Assembly: GCA_003343995.1 (NCBI GenBank)
Contig: QAKE01000058.1
Coordinates: 1-64,000, forward strand
Reading direction: 5' to 3'
DNA: 64,000 nt
From: Bacillota bacterium
GTDB taxonomy: Bacteria > Bacillota > Clostridia > Christensenellales > Borkfalkiaceae
Shown in pieces: positions 7,654 through 16,879 of this stretch (its first letter is position 1; each line of letters begins with the position of its first letter). Under the pieces are notes generated by a model. That model was given only the letters and a program-made list of their open reading frames with translations, was not told where the DNA came from and searched no databases. Position numbers and translations under genes: made by a program.

Positions 7654-9465
7654 ATGGCTAAGAAACCCAATCAAAAAATCAGAAATTTCTGCATCATAGC
7701 CCACATCGACCACGGCAAGAGCACTTTGGCGGATCGGTTGATCGAACTCACGGGGCAGGTCAGCCGCCGCGACATGGAAGCGCAGCTGCTCGATTCCATG
7801 GATATCGAGCGGGAGCGCGGCATCACCATCAAGCTCACGCCGGTGAGAATGTTTTACACGGCGAAGGACGGGGAGGAGTATATCTTCAACCTCATCGATA
7901 CGCCGGGGCACGTGGACTTCACCTACGAAGTTTCCCGTTCCCTCGCCGCCTGCGAGGGGGCGATTCTTGTGGTGGACGCCTCGCAGGGCATAGAGGCGCA
8001 AACGCTTGCCAACGTCTATCTCGCGCTGGAAAACAATCTGGAAATTCTGCCCGTCATCAACAAAATGGATTTGCCCTCCGCCCGTCCCGACGAGGTGGCG
8101 AAGGAAATCGAGGACGTCATCGGGCTGGACGCTTCCGAAGCGCCCCGCATTTCCGCGAAGAGCGGGCTTAACGTGGAGGAAGTTTTAGAGAAAATCGTTG
8201 CGGCGTTTCCGCCGCCGCAAGGGGAAATCGAAGCGCCCCTCAAAGCGTTGATTTTCGACAGCTATTACGATAATTTCAAGGGCGTTATCTGTTTCGTGCG
8301 CATCTTCGACGGCAGCGTGAAGGTGGGCGATAAAATCAAAACGTTCATGTCGGATAAGACCTTCGACGTGACGGAGGTCGGCGTGTTCAGCCCCAAACTC
8401 TACCCCAAAGCGGTTTTGGAGGCGGGGGAGGTCGGCTATATCGCCGCGTCCATAAAAAGCATCCAAGATACCACCGTCGGCGATACCATCACGGGGGTGG
8501 CAAACCCCGCCGCGGAGCCGCTTGCCGGCTACAAAAAGGCGTTGCCCGTCGTGTTTTCCGGCGTTTATCCGCTCGACGGCAGCAAGTTCAACGATTTGAA
8601 AGACGCGCTCATGAAGCTCAAACTAAACGACGCGTCCCTGACCTTCGAGGCGGAAAATTCCACCGCCCTCGGGTTCGGGTTCCGCTGCGGCTTTTTGGGG
8701 CTTTTGCACATGGAAATCATTCAAGAAAGGCTGGAGCGGGAATTCGATCTGGAAATCGTGACTACCGCGCCGTCGGTTTCCTATAAGGTATATAAAACGG
8801 ACGGCAGTATGCTGGAGGTGGAAAACCCCTCACATCTGCCCGCGCCCAGCGAAATCGAATCGATGGAAGAGCCGATCATCGAGGCGCATATCTACGCGCC
8901 GCCGGAATTTGTCGGTCCGATCATGGAACTCTGTCAGGAAAAGCGCGGCGTTTACACCGATATGGTGTATCTCGATAAAACCCGCGTGGAAATGAAATAT
9001 TTCCTGCCCTTAAACGAGGTGATTTACGACTTTTTCGACAGCTTGAAGTCGCGCACGAAAGGGTATGCTTCCTTCGATTACGATATTTCGGGCTATCAGC
9101 AGTCGGAGCTCGTGAAGCTCGATATTCTGCTGAACGGTTCGCCGTGCGACGCGCTCAGCATCATCGCGCATAAAGACAAGGCGTACGAGCGCGGCAGAAC
9201 GATGTGCGAAAAGCTGAAAAAGGTCATTCCGCGGCAGATGTTCGAAGTGCCCATACAGGCGGCGATCGGCGGAAAGATCATCGCCCGCGAAACGGTGAAA
9301 GCCTATCGTAAGGACGTTTTGGCAAAGTGCTACGGCGGCGATATCACGCGGAAAAAGAAACTCCTCGAAAAGCAGAAGGAAGGGAAAAAGCGCATGCGCA
9401 CCTTTGGCAGCGTGGAAATCCCCAGCGAGGCGTTTATCACCATATTGAAAACCGACGACGACTGA
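7654..9465 (+). CDS. lepA: Elongation factor 4 (LepA), ribosome back-translocation GTPase
   Basis: A 603-residue translational GTPase of the usual length. G1 is AHIDHGKST, G3 is DTPGHVDF, G4 is NKMD, and the LepA-specific C-terminal region follows domain V, including the conserved ITRKKKLLEKQKEGKKRMR near the end. LepA binds stalled or mistranslocated ribosomes. The ATG at 7654 (MAKKPNQKIRNF) fits the family start; a nearby upstream in-frame codon at 7636 is less likely. It heads a three-gene run with the MGMT-like gene and hemW; lepA-hemW adjacency is common in Firmicutes. Confidence 0.97.
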   Translation: MAKKPNQKIRNFCIIAHIDHGKSTLADRLIELTGQVSRRDMEAQLLDSMDIERERGITIKLTPVRMFYTAKDGEEYIFNLIDTPGHVDFTYEVSRSLAACEGAILVVDASQGIEAQTLANVYLALENNLEILPVINKMDLPSARPDEVAKEIEDVIGLDASEAPRISAKSGLNVEEVLEKIVAAFPPPQGEIEAPLKALIFDSYYDNFKGVICFVRIFDGSVKVGDKIKTFMSDKTFDVTEVGVFSPKLYPKAVLEAGEVGYIAASIKSIQDTTVGDTITGVANPAAEPLAGYKKALPVVFSGVYPLDGSKFNDLKDALMKLKLNDASLTFEAENSTALGFGFRCGFLGLLHMEIIQERLEREFDLEIVTTAPSVSYKVYKTDGSMLEVENPSHLPAPSEIESMEEPIIEAHIYAPPEFVGPIMELCQEKRGVYTDMVYLDKTRVEMKYFLPLNEVIYDFFDSLKSRTKGYASFDYDISGYQQSELVKLDILLNGSPCDALSIIAHKDKAYERGRTMCEKLKKVIPRQMFEVPIQAAIGGKIIARETVKAYRKDVLAKCYGGDITRKKKLLEKQKEGKKRMRTFGSVEIPSEAFITILKTDDD

Positions 9466-9472
9466 GGCGGGT

Positions 9473-9781
9473 ATGCAGGGATTTTTTCAGGAAGTTTATA
9501 AAATCGTCAAACAGATTCCCGAAGGCAAGGTGGCAACCTACGGACAGATCGCCGTGCTTTGCGGCAATCCGCGCTGTTCGCGCGCCGTGGGCTACGCGCT
9601 TCACGTCAATCCCGAACCGATCGTCATTCCCTGCCATAGGGTGGTCAATCGGGAAGGCAGGCTCGCGCCGGCGTTCGCCTTCGGCGGCGAGGACGTGCAA
9701 AAATCGCTGTTGGAAAGAGAGGGCGTGCCCGTGCGCGAGGACGGCACGGTGGATTTATCGCGCTATCTTTGGAGGAAGTGA
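9473..9781 (+). CDS. MGMT-family DNA-binding protein (O6-alkylguanine methyltransferase-like)
   Basis: A 102-residue protein corresponding to only the C-terminal DNA-binding/active-site domain of Ogt/Ada-type proteins. The active-site motif is IPCHRVV with the acceptor cysteine present, so it differs from alkyltransferase-like ATL proteins, in which that Cys is Trp or another residue. The YGQIA helix-turn-helix strand precedes it. It may repair O6-alkylguanine by suicide transfer, but the missing N-terminal domain leaves activity uncertain. It starts 7 nt after lepA and its stop overlaps the hemW start by one base, so the three genes are very likely co-transcribed. Confidence 0.88.
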   Translation: MQGFFQEVYKIVKQIPEGKVATYGQIAVLCGNPRCSRAVGYALHVNPEPIVIPCHRVVNREGRLAPAFAFGGEDVQKSLLEREGVPVREDGTVDLSRYLWRK

Positions 9782-10905
9782 TGGCAGGCATTTATATACA
9801 CATTCCGTTTTGCAAACAGAAATGCACCTATTGCGATTTCGCGTCCTTTCCCAAGGAAATCGGGCGGCAGGAATCGTATTTCGCCTGTTTATACCGTGAA
9901 ATGAAGGGGCGGGGCGAACAGCTGAAAGACCGTTCGTTCGATACCGTCTATTTCGGTGGCGGCACGCCGTCCGTCGCCGAACCGCAATACATCGCCGCCG
10001 CGCTCAAGCAGGCGCGCAATTGTTTCAACCTCTCGGCGGACGCGGAAATCACCCTCGAAATCAATCCCGCCACCATCGACGAAAAAAAATACGAAATTTA
10101 TAAAAAGGCGGGGATAAACCGTTACAGCATCGGCTTGCAGACGGGGTACGACGCGGAATTGAAGCGGCTGAACCGCATCCACACCGCAAAGGATTTCCTC
10201 CTCGCCTGCAATCTGTTGAAGGGCGAGCGCAAGAGCGCCGACGTTTTGCTCGGCTTGCACGATCAGACGGAAGAACAGCTTTTGAAAACCATCGATCTCG
10301 CGCTGGCGGGGGAAGTGGAGCACGTTTCCATGTACGCGCTCACGCCCGAAGTGGGAACGCCGATTTACACCGACTATCTCAACGGCGAACTTCCCGACGG
10401 CGACGAAACCGCCGATCTTTACGACGCGGGGCGAAAATACCTTCGGGAAAGAGGATTTTTCCGTTACGAAGTATCGAATTTTGCGAAAAAGGGCTGCGAA
10501 TCCCGCCATAATTACAACTATTGGAAGCGCGGGGAATACATCGGGCTCGGCGTTTCGGCAAGCTCGTTCATCGCGGAGCGGCGGTTCACCAACGCCTTTA
10601 CTTTGGACGAATACATGAACGCCGTCATCTTGAATAAGTTTCCCGAAATTTCCTCCGAGCAGATCGATCCGGCGGGCGCGAAGTTTGAAACGATCATGCT
10701 CGCGCTGCGCACGGAAAAGGGGCTGAATATCGCGGAGTTCAACGCGAAAACCGGCGGGGATTTTTTCAAGGATTACGCCGCCGCCCTCGAAACGCAGAAA
10801 AAATACCTTCATGTTTCGCCGCAAAACGTGCGCATTAAGGAAGAATACATGTACGTGCAAAATCAAATCATCTTGTCGTTTATGGAAATAAGCGACAAAT
10901 TCTGA
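9781..10905 (+). CDS. hemW: HemW-like radical SAM protein (oxygen-independent coproporphyrinogen oxidase-related)
   Basis: A 374-residue radical SAM enzyme. The [4Fe-4S] cluster motif is CKQKCTYCDF close to the N-terminus, followed by YFGGGTPS, which is typical of HemW/HemN, and the C-terminal HemN domain. The family includes heme chaperone HemW; the N-terminal extension and fourth cysteine arrangement of true HemN are absent, which favours HemW. The start overlaps the preceding stop (TGATG) with GGAGGAAG as ribosome site. Clostridial operons often carry lepA-hemW followed by hrcA, but no hrcA is here. Confidence 0.92.
   Translation: MAGIYIHIPFCKQKCTYCDFASFPKEIGRQESYFACLYREMKGRGEQLKDRSFDTVYFGGGTPSVAEPQYIAAALKQARNCFNLSADAEITLEINPATIDEKKYEIYKKAGINRYSIGLQTGYDAELKRLNRIHTAKDFLLACNLLKGERKSADVLLGLHDQTEEQLLKTIDLALAGEVEHVSMYALTPEVGTPIYTDYLNGELPDGDETADLYDAGRKYLRERGFFRYEVSNFAKKGCESRHNYNYWKRGEYIGLGVSASSFIAERRFTNAFTLDEYMNAVILNKFPEISSEQIDPAGAKFETIMLALRTEKGLNIAEFNAKTGGDFFKDYAAALETQKKYLHVSPQNVRIKEEYMYVQNQIILSFMEISDKF
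10874..10897 (+). promoter_or_regulatory. Possible Spo0A boxes upstream of spoIIGA
   Basis: TGTCGTT (10874-10880) on the plus strand and TGTCGCT on the minus strand (10891-10897) each differ slightly from the 0A box TGTCGAA. They lie in the 3' end of hemW about 110-130 bp before spoIIGA, whose orthologue in Bacillus is activated by Spo0A. Such short imperfect matches are weak evidence. Confidence 0.25.
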
Positions 10906-11004
10906 TAAAAAAGGATAAAAAGAAAGAGAAAAAACAATTCGATCGGTGTTACAATCTTTATACTATTTCGCGGGCCGCGGAAAACGGCGGGCGGGGTGAA
11001 GTGC

Positions 11005-11811
11005 GTGGCAGTCTATATCGAATACGTTTTGCTGGATAATATCATCATCGATTATTTGCTGCTGAAATACACTTTTAAACTCGTAAGGGGAAAAAGCGGA
11101 TTTTGGCGGCTTTTATTTTGCGCTTTTTTAGGCGCGGCGTTCGCGGCGGTTCTTCCGCTCGTGCCTATGCCGCTTTGGGCGTCCGTTCCCGTAAAGGTGT
11201 TTTTTTCCGCCGCGCTGGTGTGGGCGGCGGGCAGATACGCCACGAAAAAAAGTTATTTCCTATCCTTTGCGGTATTCAATTTATACACCTTCCTGCTGGG
11301 CGGTTCGGTCACGGGCATTTTCAATCTCTTCCGGCTGCCGCTGGATAAAGAATACTCCGTCGGGCTGGTGATTCTGGCGGCGTATCTTTCGGTAAAACTC
11401 ATGCATCGGGGCGTAACCGCGCTTTACAGGCGGAAGAATATCTACGCTTACGTGAGCGATTGCGAGGTGACTTTAAACGGGCAGACGGTGCGCGTAAAGG
11501 GCTTTTTGGATACGGGCAACCGGTTGTACGACAAGGAAACCGACGCGCCCGTGGTCATTTGCAGTAAAAACGTCGCCTTTCGGCTGAGCGACAATTTCAA
11601 AAATAAACTCGGCGGAAAAAAACTGAAAATCGCCACCGCCATCGGCGTGGACGAAATTACCGTTTTCAAAATCGATCGTTTAAAGATATATAACGGGGAC
11701 AAGGCGAATATATTTGATAATGTACTGCTCGGCGTGGCGCGCGCCGCGTTTCGGGAAGGCGGATACGATTTGATTATACATAGCGAAATGATCGGAGGTT
11801 CATCATGTTAA
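11005..11811 (+). CDS. spoIIGA: SpoIIGA, sigma-E processing aspartic peptidase
   Basis: A ~268-residue sporulation protein. The first ~150 residues carry about five hydrophobic segments, and the C-terminal half is an aspartic-protease-like domain with the catalytic motif FLDTGNRLYD (Asp about residue 169). SpoIIGA dimerises in the septum and cuts the pro-peptide of sigma-E after receiving the SpoIIR signal from the forespore. The GTG at 11005 is preferred because GGGGTGA lies 5 nt upstream and the family begins near VYIEYVLLDN; a second GTG at 10996 would add three residues. It overlaps sigE by 7 bp, the usual translational coupling. Confidence 0.93.
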   Translation: MAVYIEYVLLDNIIIDYLLLKYTFKLVRGKSGFWRLLFCAFLGAAFAAVLPLVPMPLWASVPVKVFFSAALVWAAGRYATKKSYFLSFAVFNLYTFLLGGSVTGIFNLFRLPLDKEYSVGLVILAAYLSVKLMHRGVTALYRRKNIYAYVSDCEVTLNGQTVRVKGFLDTGNRLYDKETDAPVVICSKNVAFRLSDNFKNKLGGKKLKIATAIGVDEITVFKIDRLKIYNGDKANIFDNVLLGVARAAFREGGYDLIIHSEMIGGSSC

Positions 11812-12515
11812 GCGGATTGTTTGCAAAGCTGAAAAAGTTAATCGGAGAGCTGGATTTAAGCGAAAATATTCTCTACTACATCGGCACGAACGAGGCGTTG
11901 CCCTCGCCTTTGGAGCAGGCGGAGGAAACGAGTCTGGTGGAGCGCATGGACGCGGGGGACGAAAGCGTGAAGGGGGAACTCATCGAGCACAACCTGCGCC
12001 TCGTCGTATACATCGCGCGGCGGTTCGACAATTCCGGCGTAGATCTCGACGATCTGATTTCCGTCGGCACGATCGGGCTGATCAAAGCGGTCAATTCCTT
12101 TAATTCGGACAAGAATATCAAGCTGGCGACCTATGCCTCCCGATGCATCGAAAACGAAATTTTAATGCATTTGAGAAAGACCGTGCGATTGAAAAGCGAG
12201 GTTTCCTTCGACGAGCCGCTCAACACCGATTGGGAGGGCAACGAGCTGCTGCTTTCCGACATTATGGGCACCGATTGCGACGTGGTGTATAAAAAAATCG
12301 AAAGCGGGGTGGAAAACGAGCTTTTAAAAGAGGCGCTCTTAAAGCTGAACAACCGCGAACGGGAGATCATGTGCTTGAGATACGGTTTGGACGGCGAAAA
12401 CGAAAAAACGCAGAAGGAGGTTGCCGACATGCTCGGCATATCGCAAAGCTACATATCGCGTTTGGAAAAGAAAATCATCGGCAGATTGAAAAAGGAATTT
12501 GCCAAAATGGTATAA
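11805..12515 (+). CDS. sigE: RNA polymerase sporulation sigma factor sigma-E (pro-form)
   Basis: A 236-residue sigma-70 family protein with the sporulation sigma layout: an amphipathic N-terminal pro-sequence of ~20-25 residues (MLSGLFAKLKKLIGELDLSE), region 2 (HNLRLVVYIARRF, DLISVGTIGLIKAV, KLATYASRCIENEILM) and region 4 ending in a helix-turn-helix (EVADMLGISQSYISRLEKK). Sigma-E drives mother-cell transcription after SpoIIGA removes the pro-sequence. It directly follows spoIIGA. In many Firmicutes sigG is the next gene; here two carbohydrate genes intervene. Confidence 0.96.
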   Translation: MLSGLFAKLKKLIGELDLSENILYYIGTNEALPSPLEQAEETSLVERMDAGDESVKGELIEHNLRLVVYIARRFDNSGVDLDDLISVGTIGLIKAVNSFNSDKNIKLATYASRCIENEILMHLRKTVRLKSEVSFDEPLNTDWEGNELLLSDIMGTDCDVVYKKIESGVENELLKEALLKLNNREREIMCLRYGLDGENEKTQKEVADMLGISQSYISRLEKKIIGRLKKEFAKMV

Positions 12516-12520
12516 AAAAA

Positions 12521-12557
12521 GCGCCGCCGTCATCGTTTTGCCGGCGGCGCTTTTTTT
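12521..12557 (+). terminator. Intrinsic terminator after sigE
   Basis: GCGCCGCCG (12521-12529) pairs with CGGCGGCGC (12542-12550), followed by seven T. It separates spoIIGA-sigE from the downstream sugar genes. Confidence 0.92.
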
Positions 12558-12591
12558 ATTTTCAAATCTTATTTTTTTATAAAATTGCAGA

Positions 12592-12620
12592 TTGACAAAA
12601 ACGCCGTTATCCCTTATAAT
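12592..12620 (+). promoter_or_regulatory. Consensus sigma-A promoter of the GH2 gene
   Basis: TTGACA (12592-12597), 17-bp spacer, TATAAT (12615-12620). No repeats suggesting a sugar-repressor site were recognised around it. Confidence 0.88.
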
Positions 12621-12662
12621 GATAGTAGCATTGCATGTAATTCATGCGAAAAGGAAGAACCC

Positions 12663-15221
12663 ATGAAAGAATATCAAAGTTTACAAAGAATCGGCACGGA
12701 AAAACATAGGAGTTATTACGTTCCCTTTGCGAAGGGCGATAAGATAACGCTGAAAAACGGCATCGTGAACAGGGAGAAAAGTTCGCGGTTTCTTTCGCTC
12801 GACGGCGTTTGGGCGATCAAGGAACATTCTTCTCCCGACGGCGTGGACGTCGGGGAGGAGCTTACGGAAAAAATTCCCGTGCCCGCCTGCGTGCAGGCGC
12901 ACGGATACGACAAAATCCAATATATCAACGTCAATTATCCCATTCCGTTTTTTCCGCCGTACGTGCCGAAGGAAAATCCCTGCTGGCATTACCGCAGAAA
13001 TTTCGGGCTTCGCCTCGAGGCGGGAGAGAAATATTACCTCAATTTCGAGGGGGTGGACAGCGCCTTTTATCTGTACGTAAACGGCGTTTTTAAGGGGTAT
13101 TCCCAAATTTCCCACGCCACAAGCGAGTTCGACGTAACCGAGCTGTTGAAGGACGGCGAAAACGTCATCGACGTGCTCGTGCTCAAATGGTGCGCTTCCA
13201 CCTATCTCGAAGATCAGGACAAGTTCCGTTTTTCGGGAATTTTCAGAAGCGTTTATCTCCTGAAGCGCCCCGAAAAACACATCGTCGATTATAAGTTTTT
13301 CACCACTTCCGACGACTGCATGAGCTCCTTTACCTTCGTCAACGAAAGCGACGTGGCGATCGAAATCGAGTTCATGGGGCAAAGCGCGACGGTAAAAAGC
13401 CGCCAGAAAGCGGAGCTGTTTGCCAAGAATCCCGAAAAATGGACGTCGGAACGTCCGTATCTGTACGATTTAACGCTCTCCTGCAACGGCGAAATCATTC
13501 CCGAAAAGGTAGGCTTTATCGAGCCGCGCGTCGAAAACGGCGTGTTTTTGCTGAACGGCGAACACGTAAAGCTCAAGGGCGTGAACCGCCACGATTTCAA
13601 CTGCGAAACGCTGGCGACGGTATCGCTCGACGATATGGCGAAGGATATCCGCCTGATGAAGGAGCTCAACGTCAACGCCGTGCGCACGTCGCACTATCCC
13701 AACGCGCCGGAATTTTATCAGCTTTGCGACGCGATGGGGCTTTACGTCGTCGCGGAGGCGGATTTGGAAACGCACGGGGCGTGTCAGTCCGCCGGCGATT
13801 ACGAAATTAAACGCTGGGCGGCGATGGCGGACGATATGTTCTGGTCGGACGGCATTTTGGACAGGGAAATCGCCTGCGTGGAGAGGGAAAAGAACCGCCC
13901 CTCCGTCGTGATGTGGTCGCTGGGCAACGAGGCGAGTTACGGCAAAGCCTTCTTTGCGGGGGCGAAGTACATCAAAAAACGCGATTCCCGCCCCGTCCAT
14001 TACGAAGGTCTGCAAAACACCTACTGCAAGTATTATTATACGAAATTGGTGGACGTCATCGGCATGATGTATCCGACAATCGACATGATTAAGAAAAAAT
14101 TTCTGGAAAACGAACGGGAAACGCGTCCGCTTTTGCTCACGGAATACACGCACGCCATGGGCAACAGCAACGGCGACATTGCGGAATACTGGAAGATCAT
14201 CGATTCCTCGCCGCGCATTATCGGCGGGTTCGTGTGGGAATGGGCGGACCACGCCGTCAAAACGAAAAAGGGATTTTTATACGGCGGCGATTTCGGCGAA
14301 AGGGAGCATGACGGCAACTTCTGCGTGGACGGGCTCGTCACGCCCGACAGAAAGCTGAAGTCCGGCGCGCTGGAAATGAAAGCCGTTTACGGCGGCGTGC
14401 GCGAAAGCGAAAATACGGCGGATATTCCCGCTTACCGTCCCGACGGCAGAAAAATAACCGTCGGGGTGAACGAGCGCGGCGGAGCATTGGTTTTATCGGA
14501 AGTCGGCGGGGAAAATATCGGCGCGGAGATAAAGCCGAACGTGCTCCGCGCATATATCGACAACGACGCCGCCGATATCCGCGCCGTCTGGAACAATCTC
14601 GGCGTGGACAAGTGCGCGCCTTATTTCACCGAGGTGGAAAACACCGACGGCGGCGCGAAGATCAAGGGGGCGATGGTCGCCAACTGCCGCTTGCCGGTCG
14701 CTACCTTCGAGCTGGAGTATAAAGCGGAGGGAAACAGGCTGGAAATCGCGCTGGAATACGAAATCGCGGCGCACATTCCCAATCTGCCGCGCTTCGGGCT
14801 GGAATTTACCCTGCCGCAAAAATACGCCGCGTTCTCCTATGTGGGCTACGGCGAAAACGAAAGCTATATCGATAAACGCATGAGCTGCAAAAACGGCTTT
14901 TACGAAAGCGACGCGGAAAAAAATTTCACGCACTATATCATGCCGCAGGAAACGGGCAGCCATTACGGCACGACCTTTTTGAACGTGAAGGACCTCTTCG
15001 TTCTCACGGCGGAAAACCCCTTCAGTTTTTCCGTTTTGCCCTATACTACGCGGGAGCTTTTTTCGGCGAAACACGATTTCGAGCTCAAAAAGAGCGATAA
15101 AGTAAACGTGTGCGTCGATATCGCGCACCGCGGCATCGGTTCGCATTCCTGCGGGCCGCAGCTGGACGAAAAGTATGAAATACCGCGCAAGGGCAAAAAC
15201 CGTTTCGTGTTTGAATTTTAA
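12663..15221 (+). CDS. Glycoside hydrolase family 2, beta-galactosidase-like
   Basis: An 852-residue LacZ/EbgA-like enzyme. Domains in order are an N-terminal jelly-roll sugar-binding domain (to ~200), Ig-like domain, (beta/alpha)8 catalytic domain (~300-590) and a C-terminal small domain. The acid/base Glu423 sits in SLGNEASYG and the nucleophile Glu494 in LLTEYTHAMGN; HYPN and EADLETHG are further family landmarks. It probably cleaves terminal beta-galactosides in the cytoplasm, as no signal peptide is visible. The ATG at 12663 follows AAGGAAG. It is followed after 21 bp by an unassigned gene, and the pair separates sigE from sigG. Confidence 0.93.
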   Translation: MKEYQSLQRIGTEKHRSYYVPFAKGDKITLKNGIVNREKSSRFLSLDGVWAIKEHSSPDGVDVGEELTEKIPVPACVQAHGYDKIQYINVNYPIPFFPPYVPKENPCWHYRRNFGLRLEAGEKYYLNFEGVDSAFYLYVNGVFKGYSQISHATSEFDVTELLKDGENVIDVLVLKWCASTYLEDQDKFRFSGIFRSVYLLKRPEKHIVDYKFFTTSDDCMSSFTFVNESDVAIEIEFMGQSATVKSRQKAELFAKNPEKWTSERPYLYDLTLSCNGEIIPEKVGFIEPRVENGVFLLNGEHVKLKGVNRHDFNCETLATVSLDDMAKDIRLMKELNVNAVRTSHYPNAPEFYQLCDAMGLYVVAEADLETHGACQSAGDYEIKRWAAMADDMFWSDGILDREIACVEREKNRPSVVMWSLGNEASYGKAFFAGAKYIKKRDSRPVHYEGLQNTYCKYYYTKLVDVIGMMYPTIDMIKKKFLENERETRPLLLTEYTHAMGNSNGDIAEYWKIIDSSPRIIGGFVWEWADHAVKTKKGFLYGGDFGEREHDGNFCVDGLVTPDRKLKSGALEMKAVYGGVRESENTADIPAYRPDGRKITVGVNERGGALVLSEVGGENIGAEIKPNVLRAYIDNDAADIRAVWNNLGVDKCAPYFTEVENTDGGAKIKGAMVANCRLPVATFELEYKAEGNRLEIALEYEIAAHIPNLPRFGLEFTLPQKYAAFSYVGYGENESYIDKRMSCKNGFYESDAEKNFTHYIMPQETGSHYGTTFLNVKDLFVLTAENPFSFSVLPYTTRELFSAKHDFELKKSDKVNVCVDIAHRGIGSHSCGPQLDEKYEIPRKGKNRFVFEF

Positions 15222-15242
15222 CGGGCGCAAACAGGGGTGAAT

Positions 15243-16781
15243 ATGAAAAACATCGTCAACGTCATCAATTTCGTGCGGGGCATCGATACCCGCGTGACCA
15301 AGGAAAGCATGTTCGAGCTCACGAAAAAGGAATACGAGCTCGTCGCCGGCTACGGCTTTCACAATACATTTTTGCTGCAATACGACACGCTGCTCGACGA
15401 AAAATATATTTCGTTTTTCAAAAACCGTTCTTCCGTTACGGAAATCGGGTTGTGGCTGGAAGTCGTGCAGTCGCTTGCGGAGGCGGTCGGGCTGAAATGG
15501 CGCGGTCGGGAGGGCTTTCCCTTCGATTGGCACTGCCATTGCGGTATGCTGGTGGGGTATGCGCCCAAGGAGCGGGAAATGCTCCTCGACGAAGCGATGA
15601 ATCGCTTTAAATCCGTTTACGGCGAATACCCGAAATCGGTGGGCAGCTGGCTTATCGACGCCCATTCTTTGAAATATTTGGCGGACAAGTATCATATAGA
15701 CGCCTCCTGCAACTGCAAGGAACAGTGGGGAACGGATGGCTATACGCTTTGGGGCGGCTATTTCAATCAGGCGTACTATCCTTGCGAAAACAACATGCTT
15801 TGTCCCGCGCAGAGCGCAAAGCAACAAATCGATGTGCCGGTATTCCGTATGCTGGGCAGCGATCCTATCGATCAATATGACGTGTTTTTAAGGGAAAACG
15901 CGCCCGACGTCATCACGATGGAACCGGGGTGCAAGGCGTTCGGCGGCGACGAGGGCGGACACGTTCCCGAATGGATAGACTGGTTTTTGAAGGAAACCTT
16001 TTCCGGCAACGGCGTCAGCTTTCAGTACACGCAGACGGGGCAGGAAAATTCCTGTTTCACTTGGGAGCATATCGGTTTCGGGCTGAAATATCAGCTGGAG
16101 GAAATCAAAAAACTCGTCGACGCGGGCAAAGCCGACGTGATGACGCTCGGCGAAAGCGGGCGTTGGGTAAAGGAACATTACGCGTTTTCGCCGGTGTGCG
16201 CGCAGACCGCTTTCGGCGATTTCAGGGGCAAAGATCGCGGCAGCGTGTGGATCAACACCAAAAACTATCGGTTCAACGTGTTTTTGGACGGCGACGCGTT
16301 CCGCATCCGCGATTTCTATCTCTTCAACGAGAATTATAAAGAACGCTACTTAAACGCGGTCTGCACGGCGAACGATGCCGCTTACGACAACCTCCCCGTT
16401 CTCGACGGGCTGAGAAATTCGACGAGGGAGCTTCTCGCGGGCGTTTATCCGTTCGCGGGGAAAACGCCCGTGCGCTTTTCCTCCTTTAACTATTCGGAAT
16501 CGGAAACGGGCGCGCGCCTTGCCTTTGAAACGGAGCGCTTCGGAGAGATTGCCTTTGCCTTTACGGAAGGGGGAATTTGCTTGACCGTCGAAAAGGACGC
16601 CGCGGCGTTTAAGCTGAAAACCGTCACGGCAAAGCCGCTCGCCGCCGTCCGTTTCGCCGCGGAAAGGGAAATCGGTTTGGAATATAACGGTTTTTCTTAT
16701 TCACTGCGTTTACAAAACGGCAAATTCGGCGATCATTACGAAATAACGCCGGAAAACGGAAGGATTTCCGTAAAATTTTAA
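15243..16781 (+). CDS. Unassigned protein, possibly a barrel-fold carbohydrate enzyme, co-transcribed with GH2
   Basis: A 513-residue protein that I cannot place in a named family. It lacks a signal peptide or membrane segment. The first ~370 residues are rich in Trp, Tyr, Cys and His, with runs such as FDWHCHCGM, GSWLIDAHSL and ASCNCKEQWGTDG, which suggest a metal-binding (beta/alpha) barrel like NodB-type deacetylases or GH38/57-type hydrolases. The last ~140 residues look like a beta-sandwich. It begins 21 bp after GH2 with AGGGGTGA before ATG, so it is surely in the same transcript and probably acts on the same glycan. The enzymatic role is a guess. Confidence 0.8.
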   Translation: MKNIVNVINFVRGIDTRVTKESMFELTKKEYELVAGYGFHNTFLLQYDTLLDEKYISFFKNRSSVTEIGLWLEVVQSLAEAVGLKWRGREGFPFDWHCHCGMLVGYAPKEREMLLDEAMNRFKSVYGEYPKSVGSWLIDAHSLKYLADKYHIDASCNCKEQWGTDGYTLWGGYFNQAYYPCENNMLCPAQSAKQQIDVPVFRMLGSDPIDQYDVFLRENAPDVITMEPGCKAFGGDEGGHVPEWIDWFLKETFSGNGVSFQYTQTGQENSCFTWEHIGFGLKYQLEEIKKLVDAGKADVMTLGESGRWVKEHYAFSPVCAQTAFGDFRGKDRGSVWINTKNYRFNVFLDGDAFRIRDFYLFNENYKERYLNAVCTANDAAYDNLPVLDGLRNSTRELLAGVYPFAGKTPVRFSSFNYSESETGARLAFETERFGEIAFAFTEGGICLTVEKDAAAFKLKTVTAKPLAAVRFAAEREIGLEYNGFSYSLRLQNGKFGDHYEITPENGRISVKF

Positions 16782-16800
16782 AATTTGGTATAAAAAGGAA

Positions 16801-16828
16801 AATATTGCGGATAATCACTGCATAACCC
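16801..16828 (+). promoter_or_regulatory. Possible sporulation-sigma promoter upstream of sigG
   Basis: AATATT (16801-16806), 14-bp spacer, CATAACCC (16821-16828) resembles the spacing and part of the sequence of sigma-E promoters (ATATT, about 14 bp, CATACANT). The -10 match is only partial, and sigG orthologues usually depend on forespore sigma factors. Low confidence. Confidence 0.25.
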
Positions 16829-16879
16829 CTTTTCGCCCGCAGGCTTTACATAGCGCGTTTTTGCGCGAAGGAGGCGAAA

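Noticed and set aside
14493..15875. A 460-codon antisense frame across GH2 and its partner
   Set aside because: It spans the ends of two convincing plus-strand genes, has no homology that I can see and a His/Phe/Arg-heavy composition typical of a shadow frame.
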